Notes under the pieces: model-generated
Databases searched by the model: none
Told to the model about the DNA's origin: nothing
Seen by the model: the letters and a program-made list of their open reading frames with translations, nothing else
In this document: piece by piece, positions 1 through 5,447 of the stretch
Numbering within the stretch: the stretch's first letter is position 1
How the letters are laid out: each line of letters begins with the position of its first letter
Source of the DNA: Candidatus Helarchaeota archaeon
GTDB lineage: Archaea; Asgardarchaeota; Lokiarchaeia; Helarchaeales; JABXJV01
NCBI GenBank assembly: GCA_013375355.1
Contig: JABXJV010000326.1
Location: 1 to 5,447, forward strand
DNA length: 5,447 nucleotides
Reading direction: 5' to 3'
Program-made: the position numbers and the translations under genes

Positions 1-89
1 GTGCAAGAATAATCCGTAAAAAACATAAAATAAAGAAAAAAATCAATTAGATATGCAATTTGGAACATAAATCAGGTAAAGATTAGATA

Positions 90-1163
90 ATGATCAATAA
101 AGATTTTCTCAAAGCATTCGATGATGGGAAAGTGTATAAAGGGGGAGTACGTTATGCAATAATCCGCTGTTATAAAGCGGGAGAATTAAATATAAGTTCA
201 AGAAAGATAATCGCCTGTGATCCATTTAGTTCTCTTGAATCAAAACCATTAGATGAAGATATCAAACTTGGAAAATATCCTGTTATAATAAGTGTAGTAC
301 ATTACGATGTTGCTGCAGATGTGGCATTTGCCATGATTAAATTTAGAGAGGGAACTCCCAATAAATGGGTAAATGCTTTAGGATATAATAAACAAGGTAA
401 AGAACTTGCAATTCCAATTGATTCTGCTCACGCTTGTTTTATTGATGCTCTAAGTGCTGAAAAACTACATGATTCATTATATGCAAATGGATGGGATCAA
501 AGCGCATATGATAAATTTCAACAGCGAATAGAAGACTCAATGAAGAAGAATTATTTTCTTTTTGCAGACATTACAATTTCTGAGGAAAATAAGGACGAAA
601 ATATAATTGCTTTCTCATCTGGCTACGGGGATGGAGGCTATCCCTGTTATTGGGGCTATAATGAGGATGGTTTAATCTGTCTTCTAATAGATTTTTTAAT
701 ATTTGATCCTGAAAAATACACTAATTGGCCTGACAACAAAGAAATTCCACCAATCCCTGATTATGGTGAATTATTTTTTAATTGGTTAGTAGATATAGGT
801 CTGATTTTTAAAGAGGCAATCATAAATAAACGCCCCCTGGAAAAAAATCTAGTTGAATACATAAATAATTTAGTAGATTTTAAAATTCCAGATGAAATTT
901 TGACTTACTATAAATTCTGCACCCCATGGGAAAATTTGGAGGATCCTAAGATTAGTTGGCGAAAAATTTTTGATCATATAAAAGAAAAACATAATTTTGA
1001 ATCAGTTCCAATATTCATTTTTAATTCAGAAAGTTATATCGTTGCAAAATTAATTGATACAAATAAATATGAAGTCTGGAATATGTATAAGGACGGTTTT
1101 TACTTACGTGCCTTTGATATTCGCACATTTTTTATAAATTTTATTCTTACTGTTTACCTATAA
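90..1163 (+). CDS. DUF4241 protein with a C-terminal SUKH-like (SMI1/KNR4-type) extension
   Basis: The molecular function is unknown. Residues 31-205 read as a DUF4241 domain: a strand pair GELNISSRKIIACDPF (31-46), GKYPVIISV (61-69), a segment with a small acidic loop and FIDA (117-120), and the family's ending SSGYGDGGYPCYWGY (176-190) followed by a hydrophobic strand LICLLIDFLIF. DUF4241 proteins normally stop about here, but this one continues for some 150 residues. Within that tail, 265-352 look like a SUKH fold: IPDEILTYYKF as the first helix, then VPIFIFNSESYIVAKL, KYEVWNMY and a final helix RTFFINFIL. SUKH proteins include many immunity proteins of bacterial polymorphic toxins, so an immunity or binding role is possible but only inferred. 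There is no signal peptide or membrane segment. ATG at 90 is the first start after an in-frame TAG at 84-86. A weak AGGT lies 12 bases upstream of it. The next gene begins 19 bases after the stop. The DUF4241 call is firm; the SUKH call is tentative. Confidence 0.8.
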   Translation: MINKDFLKAFDDGKVYKGGVRYAIIRCYKAGELNISSRKIIACDPFSSLESKPLDEDIKLGKYPVIISVVHYDVAADVAFAMIKFREGTPNKWVNALGYNKQGKELAIPIDSAHACFIDALSAEKLHDSLYANGWDQSAYDKFQQRIEDSMKKNYFLFADITISEENKDENIIAFSSGYGDGGYPCYWGYNEDGLICLLIDFLIFDPEKYTNWPDNKEIPPIPDYGELFFNWLVDIGLIFKEAIINKRPLEKNLVEYINNLVDFKIPDEILTYYKFCTPWENLEDPKISWRKIFDHIKEKHNFESVPIFIFNSESYIVAKLIDTNKYEVWNMYKDGFYLRAFDIRTFFINFILTVYL

Positions 1164-1182
1164 TCTGTAATGTTGAATAAAA

Positions 1183-2238
1183 TTGAGTCTTAACGAATCA
1201 CAATATAATTTAGATAATTTTTTGGCAAATCTCCATGATTGGATTAAACAATTTGCAATAAATGAAAAACCTGGATATTATTTTTATAAACCTATTGATA
1301 AAAATAAGACAAAAACAAAACCTCTAAGCCTATATGGAACTACTGATATGGTTTTTACTCTTTATATAACGGATGAATTAGATAATTATTTTGACAGTTT
1401 TACAGATGAAAAACGAGAATCTTGGCTTGAAGCTATTCAAAGTTTTCAAAAACCAAAAACTGGATGGTTTACCCAAGGTTCATGGAATTATTATACACTT
1501 CATTTCAAAGAACATAGTACAGCATATGCGGCAGCTGCTTTAAAATTATTAGATGGAAAACCAAAATATTCCTTAAAACTATCTAGAGATCTAATAACAA
1601 AACAAGCTGTCGAAAAATGGCTAGAAAAAATGCATTGGGGTCTGTTATTCTGGCCAGGATCCCATAGAGGTGGAGGAGTCCCCGCATATTTCTTAACAAC
1701 TGGAGAAATACCCCATAAAAACTTTTTCGACTGGTATTTTAATTGGCTCGATAAAGAAGCCGATCCTGAAGTGGGTTTCTGGCGAAGAGGGCGGATCCAT
1801 AAAATTAAAAAAGATAGATTAACAAAACACGAATTAGGTGGCTCAATCCATTTTTATTGGATTTATGAATTTATGAAACGTCCAATTCCCTATCCGGAAA
1901 AAGTCATAGATTCAACACTGAGATTGCAAAACGAACTTGGATTATGGGATAAGAAATTAGGTTATTGCATAGATTTGGACGCAATATTTAGCTTAAATAG
2001 ATGCTGCCAGCAGACTGATGGCTATAGAAAAGATGATATTGATAAAGCTATTATTAAATTCCTGGATTATACAATTCCAAAATTAAATGATAGAAATTTT
2101 TTATTCAATAATTACAAAGATTCACATAGAATTACAGGATATTTAGAAACAATAGCTGAAATCCAAAAATATTATCCTAATCTAATAAAAACTCCTAAAC
2201 CATGGCGTGAAAGTTTGGATATAGCTCCATGGGTTTAA
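1183..2238 (+). CDS. Uncharacterised alpha/alpha-toroid-like protein (terpenoid cyclase or six-hairpin glycosidase type fold)
   Basis: I do not recognise a named family with certainty. The 351 residues are mostly helical, rich in Trp, Tyr and Phe, and built of successive helix pairs with short turns, as in (alpha/alpha)6 barrels. Supporting turns are SFQKPKTGWF (87-96) and LRLQNELGLWDKKLGY (246-261), which resemble the Q..dG.w turn of prenyltransferase and squalene-cyclase repeats. Other motifs that may line a pocket are HSTAYAAAAL (111-120), SHRGGGVPAYF (160-170), HELGGSIHFYWIYE (216-229) and YCIDLDAIFSLNR (261-273). No DXDD or DDXXD cyclase motif is seen, so a true terpene cyclase is unlikely; a glycan- or lipid-related enzyme is a guess. 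No signal peptide is present. The start is TTG: an in-frame TGA sits at 1174-1176 and the next in-frame ATG (codon 56, at 1348) would remove the first helices. No Shine-Dalgarno site is visible. It follows the DUF4241 gene by 19 bases, so the two are probably co-transcribed. Confidence 0.6.
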   Translation: MSLNESQYNLDNFLANLHDWIKQFAINEKPGYYFYKPIDKNKTKTKPLSLYGTTDMVFTLYITDELDNYFDSFTDEKRESWLEAIQSFQKPKTGWFTQGSWNYYTLHFKEHSTAYAAAALKLLDGKPKYSLKLSRDLITKQAVEKWLEKMHWGLLFWPGSHRGGGVPAYFLTTGEIPHKNFFDWYFNWLDKEADPEVGFWRRGRIHKIKKDRLTKHELGGSIHFYWIYEFMKRPIPYPEKVIDSTLRLQNELGLWDKKLGYCIDLDAIFSLNRCCQQTDGYRKDDIDKAIIKFLDYTIPKLNDRNFLFNNYKDSHRITGYLETIAEIQKYYPNLIKTPKPWRESLDIAPWV

Positions 2239-2250
2239 AAAAATATTTGC

Positions 2251-2258
2251 TTTTTTTT
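2251..2258 (+). terminator. Run of eight T, probable terminator of the + strand gene pair
   Basis: The run TTTTTTTT begins 13 bases after the TAA of the toroid-like gene, inside the 50-base spacer between convergent genes. I see no convincing GC hairpin before it; only TTTGC precedes it. Archaeal polymerase can terminate on a U-tract alone, which fits. On the opposite strand the same spacer gives shorter T-rich runs (complement of 2262-2280) that could end the 141-residue gene. The surrounding DNA is so AT-rich that such a run could also occur by chance. Confidence 0.45.
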
Positions 2259-2288
2259 CAAAAATAATAAAGAAAAAGTAAAATGGAT

Positions 2289-2714
2289 TTATGCTGTGTC
2301 TATGCCTAATAATTTTTGTTCTAAAACGTCAGCAAATATTGATACTTCTTGGATCATCGCACTTAATTCTTTGTCGGTGCATGATGGGGCTAAAGTTCGT
2401 GAAACTATATACATTTTTTCTCCTTTTTGGTCGATTTGGGTTTTTGCCAATATAAGATGCTGATTTAACATGAGTAAAGCCATTAAAGTTTCTAATCCTT
2501 TTTGTACATCAGATTTATCAAGATCACCTATAACGCTAACAACTTCGACAATTTGACCTTGTTGTTCATGTGAACTTATCTTAGCTATACAATTTTGTTT
2601 ACGGTCTTTAATTTTAACTTCGAATGCTACAACATCGCCGTATTCCGATTTAGCAATTTGATTTTTAAAGCCCAATTCATCTACTACTTTTTTAATATCA
2701 TCATTTGTTTTCAT
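2289..2714 (-). CDS. Small YbjN / type III secretion chaperone-like fold protein
   Basis: This is a soluble 141-residue protein of unknown role. The predicted order is an N-terminal helix (DIKKVVDELGF, 6-16), three strands (VVAFEVKIK 28-36, CIAKISSHE 42-50, IVEVVSVIGDL 55-65), a long helix (DVQKGLETLMALLMLNQHL, 69-87), another strand pair (ILAKTQID and KMYIVSRTLAP) and a C-terminal amphipathic helix (DKELSAMIQEVSIFADVLEQ, 114-133). This layout matches the YbjN / CesT-like fold, whose members act as dimeric binding proteins or chaperones rather than enzymes. I see no catalytic motif. The fold assignment rests on layout rather than on a signature sequence, so it is moderate. ATG at 2714 is preceded by no Shine-Dalgarno site but has a TATA-like box centred 27 bases upstream, which suggests a leaderless message. 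It lies 113 bases downstream of the GH38-like gene on the same strand and probably has its own promoter. A secretion partner is not implied, because no secretion genes are in view. Confidence 0.7.
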   Translation of the reverse strand: MKTNDDIKKVVDELGFKNQIAKSEYGDVVAFEVKIKDRKQNCIAKISSHEQQGQIVEVVSVIGDLDKSDVQKGLETLMALLMLNQHLILAKTQIDQKGEKMYIVSRTLAPSCTDKELSAMIQEVSIFADVLEQKLLGIDTA

Positions 2715-2736
2715 AAATAATGATTTTTAATAACTT

Positions 2737-2746
2737 CTATAAAAAG
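2737..2746 (-). promoter_or_regulatory. Archaeal-type TATA box for the 141-residue gene
   Basis: On the minus strand this reads CTTTTTATAG, close to the archaeal TATA consensus. Its centre is about 27 bases before the ATG at 2714, the spacing from TATA box to transcription start in archaea, so transcription would begin at or very near the start codon. The bases between box and ATG contain no Shine-Dalgarno motif, which is consistent. A clear purine-rich BRE element is not visible upstream. The AT-rich background lowers certainty. Confidence 0.45.
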
Positions 2747-2827
2747 ATAATTAAATTCAATCTGAAAACTCTAATCTTATGAGAATGCTAAATTTTTTTC
2801 AATTTTTTAAAAGGTTTTTATTTTAAA

Positions 2828-5287
2828 TTAAATTAGTATTGTTTTGAACTTCCAAGGATCTATTTGAATTTGATTGTCTGGCATAGATTGTATTTCTTTA
2901 TAGTTTAAATCAATTTCTTTTAATTTATTCCTAACTAACGGTCCAACTAATTTAATTTGATATTTATTATTGGTTGGGTTAAATATTCTTAAGTAGAAAT
3001 TATTTTCTCTTCTCCATAAATTAATAAGGGAAACTGATGGTTGCATCGAAAGAAAAGATTGACTTTTTTTGCTGAATTTAAGATTATTATTAAGCTCAAC
3101 CCCCAATAATTTATATTGAAATGAATTTATATGATTTGAGACAGAGTTTGTGTCATCTTGGTCTGTAATTGCTATAGCAAATTCGAACTTACCATTAGGA
3201 TTAATTATATTCCGTACTTCGAAACTTTCTCGATCAATGATAAATTTTTGACTATTTTTTTGCATAAATAAGATACCTTTTCTTTCTCCTTTTAGCCATA
3301 GAAAATCCAAAGATTGTATGTTCGATCTTTTTGTCTCTTCAATACCAAATGGATAATTCAAAAAAGATTTTTTAATCTTTATAGCAGGAATAAGAACTAT
3401 TTCTTTTAACAAATTAGAATCTAGGAAGAATTCAAGTCTATTTATATTATTATATTGCCTAATTTTAATTTGGAATTTCGTATTTCTAATTTTACCTGCG
3501 ATTAAATTAGTTTCTTCGATATTTGTTTTATCATAGTTTTCTAAATACAATTCATAATCATTTCTTGATTTAAAACTTAATTCACAAATCTTCTTTTCAT
3601 GGAATTTTATTTCAATAGCTTTATTGTCCTCTCGAATTCTTACACTATATAAAAAATTTTGAGCTTTTGAAGTGTTAGTGCCTTTTTTAATTAGAGAATA
3701 TATTTTATATCCAAGCGGAGGAACCTCGGGAATTAATTTTAGTATAGAATCTTTATATTGAAATTCTACTTTTTCATCACTCAACAGAGTTAAATCGGAG
3801 GGCTTATCGATTTTTAATTTAATAGAAAATATGTCCTTCCTTGTAAATGGCGAAGGATTGAAAATCAATAGATTTTTAATGATATCACTTGAATTATCAG
3901 GACTATTTTCTAAAAATCTTGATAAATTAACTAGATTTTTATGTATATAATTTATACTTTCGTCTTGGATCTCTTTTTGAATTATACAACTTAAATCTGA
4001 AATTGAAATTTTTTCATTATTAAGTCCTAACTTATTATATTCCTCAACACTCAATTGTTGGGCAGTATAATCTCCTGTTCTTATAAATGGGACAGCATAA
4101 TTATCGTGAGCTTGAGTAAGTAGAAGTTTTTTCCACAATTCATCAAAAAATAAATCGTCTGATTGTTCATTAAATAATCCCAAAATACAATTTAAAATTT
4201 CAGCAGAAATTATATAAGACTCACAATTTTTATTATTGAGAAATAAATCACTGGGAATAAAGATATAATCCCCCATAGAAAAATTATCACGATTAAATTT
4301 GAATTCGCCATCTTTTTTAATTTTTTTAAAGAATTCAGAGCATAAGAGGAATTCTCCAAAGATACTAGAATGCCTTGAAATTCTCCAAACTTCTTCTTGA
4401 TAAGATTGTGGCATAATATAATCTTCAATGGACGAATAAATAACATATTTCATAAAAGGACGTGCAACAGCTTGAAATAATAAATTAGGAATCTCTCTGA
4501 AAAATGTTCCATGCCAATATTCTCCATTAAAAACACTAGTTTGATCAGTAATTGTATCAATTTTAATACCGTCTAAACCGATCCAGTCTATATACCCTGA
4601 ATTAGTAGTCGGAGTCTGTCCTAATAAGCGAGTTCTAAGAGAACTAAACTGAATTTCAAAACCTTTGAGAATTTGAGGGATTTGTGGATGAAGTGAACTT
4701 TCTGAACAATAATAAATATTACAGTTAATTCCTAACTCTTTCAATACCTTTAGACCATATTCAAACTGTTTAATATTTGATTCAGTGCCAATAATTAAAT
4801 TATATGGTTGAGAATAAGATGGATTTATAATTTCAAATCTACCAAGTTTAAATAATTTTAAAAATTCTGAGAATTCCTTTGGAAATCTTCTTTTTAACCA
4901 ATCTAGACAACAAATAGCAATTTCTAAATTATACGGCATTTGAGTTTCAATTGCCAGATTCATCTTTTCTAGTAAACGATCTATAGCATACTTAGGTGAA
5001 TCAAATTCACAAAATCCCATATCATCAATTATTACGCCTCCATGCCCCCCTACGATAAAATATATCTTTGGATGAAATTCTCTTCTTATTATTAATTCTA
5101 ATTTTCTTATAATACCTTCTAATAATTTCTTTTTCTCTTTAATATCTTTAATTTTTAAATTTTTTATTTGGTTTACTTTTTCTTTAATTCTTTTATAATT
5201 AATTTTGTATTTTTTAATTGGATTCTTATCTGTAAATTCCTTAATTAAATCAATAACTTTATTTAAAGCTAATATATCATCTTCCAT
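2828..5287 (-). CDS. Glycoside hydrolase family 38-like protein (alpha-mannosidase fold) with a divergent active site
   Basis: This is probably a cytoplasmic glycan-acting enzyme of the GH38 alpha-mannosidase superfamily; substrate unknown. Residues 1-72 are a Lys-rich helical extension. The catalytic (beta/alpha)7 domain starts at KIYFIVGGH (74-82) and includes GRFEIINPSYSQP (149-161), TESNIKQFEYGLKVLKEL (168-185), PQIPQIL (201-207) and WIGLDG (235-240), all matching GH38 landmarks. The middle helical domain carries LLLTQAHD (388-395), where GH38 keeps a zinc-ligand His. The beta domains follow, with LIFNPSPFTR (474-483), VPPLGYKIYSL (522-532), NYPFGIEETKR (644-654), DFLWLKGERKGILF (661-674) and the typical end IDPWKFKTILI (809-819). 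Length is near normal for the family. Unusual: the HxD zinc motif reads H82-G-G, and the nucleophile Asp region reads CSESSL (194-199), so the usual Asp is absent and Glu196 is nearby. Activity may be altered or lost. There is no signal peptide. ATG at 5287 has a good AGGA site upstream. Family assignment is firm; substrate and activity are not. Confidence 0.85.
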   Translation of the reverse strand: MEDDILALNKVIDLIKEFTDKNPIKKYKINYKRIKEKVNQIKNLKIKDIKEKKKLLEGIIRKLELIIRREFHPKIYFIVGGHGGVIIDDMGFCEFDSPKYAIDRLLEKMNLAIETQMPYNLEIAICCLDWLKRRFPKEFSEFLKLFKLGRFEIINPSYSQPYNLIIGTESNIKQFEYGLKVLKELGINCNIYYCSESSLHPQIPQILKGFEIQFSSLRTRLLGQTPTTNSGYIDWIGLDGIKIDTITDQTSVFNGEYWHGTFFREIPNLLFQAVARPFMKYVIYSSIEDYIMPQSYQEEVWRISRHSSIFGEFLLCSEFFKKIKKDGEFKFNRDNFSMGDYIFIPSDLFLNNKNCESYIISAEILNCILGLFNEQSDDLFFDELWKKLLLTQAHDNYAVPFIRTGDYTAQQLSVEEYNKLGLNNEKISISDLSCIIQKEIQDESINYIHKNLVNLSRFLENSPDNSSDIIKNLLIFNPSPFTRKDIFSIKLKIDKPSDLTLLSDEKVEFQYKDSILKLIPEVPPLGYKIYSLIKKGTNTSKAQNFLYSVRIREDNKAIEIKFHEKKICELSFKSRNDYELYLENYDKTNIEETNLIAGKIRNTKFQIKIRQYNNINRLEFFLDSNLLKEIVLIPAIKIKKSFLNYPFGIEETKRSNIQSLDFLWLKGERKGILFMQKNSQKFIIDRESFEVRNIINPNGKFEFAIAITDQDDTNSVSNHINSFQYKLLGVELNNNLKFSKKSQSFLSMQPSVSLINLWRRENNFYLRIFNPTNNKYQIKLVGPLVRNKLKEIDLNYKEIQSMPDNQIQIDPWKFKTILI

Positions 5288-5293
5288 CTCATT

Positions 5294-5297
5294 TCCT
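5294..5297 (-). promoter_or_regulatory. Shine-Dalgarno site of the GH38-like gene
   Basis: On the minus strand the start region reads GGCAGGAAATGAG before the ATG. The AGGA core lies six bases upstream of the start codon, which fixes 5287 as the start. It is the only strong Shine-Dalgarno site in the window; the 141-residue and TTG-start genes have none and the DUF4241 gene has at most a weak, distant one. Confidence 0.65.
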
Positions 5298-5447
5298 GCC
5301 TTTATTATATTTTAAATTATTAAAAATTCGTTATTAGGAAATAAATATAGAGTTTATATTATTTTATTCTTTTATGATGGTAATTATAGAATAAGATTGA
5401 AAACAAAGAAACATTTTTTTAATTGTCATGTATTCAGAGCTGAAATA

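Noticed and set aside
1..89. Possible tail of an upstream gene (GTG CAA GAA TAA at 1-12) or a promoter for the DUF4241 gene
   Set aside because: Three codons before a stop are not evidence of a gene, and no TATA-like box stands out at the expected spacing in this A-rich stretch.
2785..2827. T-rich runs between the GH38-like gene and the small gene as a terminator of the GH38-like gene
   Set aside because: The T-runs are on the + strand, so the minus-strand transcript would carry A-runs here; they cannot act as a U-tract terminator for that gene.
4210..4446. 78-codon open frame on the minus strand with hydrophobic stretches
   Set aside because: It lies wholly inside the GH38-like gene in another frame of the same strand; the GH38 frame here encodes continuous, family-consistent sequence, so this is a shadow.
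5353..5362. Minus-strand ATAATATAAA as a TATA box for the GH38-like gene
   Set aside because: It is plausible and would give a leader of about 45 bases, but similar AT strings fill the whole 160-base upstream region, so no single one can be chosen.
5428..5447. ATG at 5428 opening a + strand frame that runs off the window end
   Set aside because: Only six codons are visible, with no Shine-Dalgarno site or promoter to support it.

Overview
This is a visibly AT-rich window, with A/T-heavy spacers and frequent ATA, AGA and AAA codons. It carries four complete protein genes, no RNA genes, no CRISPR and no recognisable mobile element. The best guess for the host is an archaeon, perhaps an AT-rich Asgard-type (Lokiarchaeia-like) genome. 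The main support is a good archaeal TATA-like box centred about 27 bases before the ATG of the 141-residue gene, with no Shine-Dalgarno site between them, as expected for leaderless transcription. In addition, one T-run terminator lacks a clear hairpin, and genes with and without Shine-Dalgarno sites are mixed. This taxonomic call is an inference and a bacterium is not excluded.

Left half, + strand (90-2238): two genes separated by 19 bases, probably one transcription unit. The first encodes a DUF4241 protein whose extra C-terminal third resembles a SUKH (SMI1/KNR4-like) domain. The second starts with TTG and encodes an uncharacterised soluble helical protein that looks like an alpha/alpha-toroid of the terpenoid-cyclase or six-hairpin-glycosidase type. 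A run of eight T follows it.

Right half, - strand (5287 down to 2289): a large glycoside hydrolase family 38-like protein (alpha-mannosidase fold) whose N-terminal catalytic domain departs from the usual zinc-site and nucleophile motifs, followed after a 113-base gap by a small YbjN/type-III-chaperone-like protein that appears to have its own promoter. The two gene pairs converge on a 50-base spacer at 2239-2288.

None of the four proteins shows a signal peptide or a membrane segment, so all are probably cytoplasmic. I see no firmly linked multi-gene system. The points most worth a second look are the altered GH38 active site, the possible DUF4241-SUKH fusion with its close partner gene, and the start of the TTG gene, where a one-base indel may be hiding an ATG.
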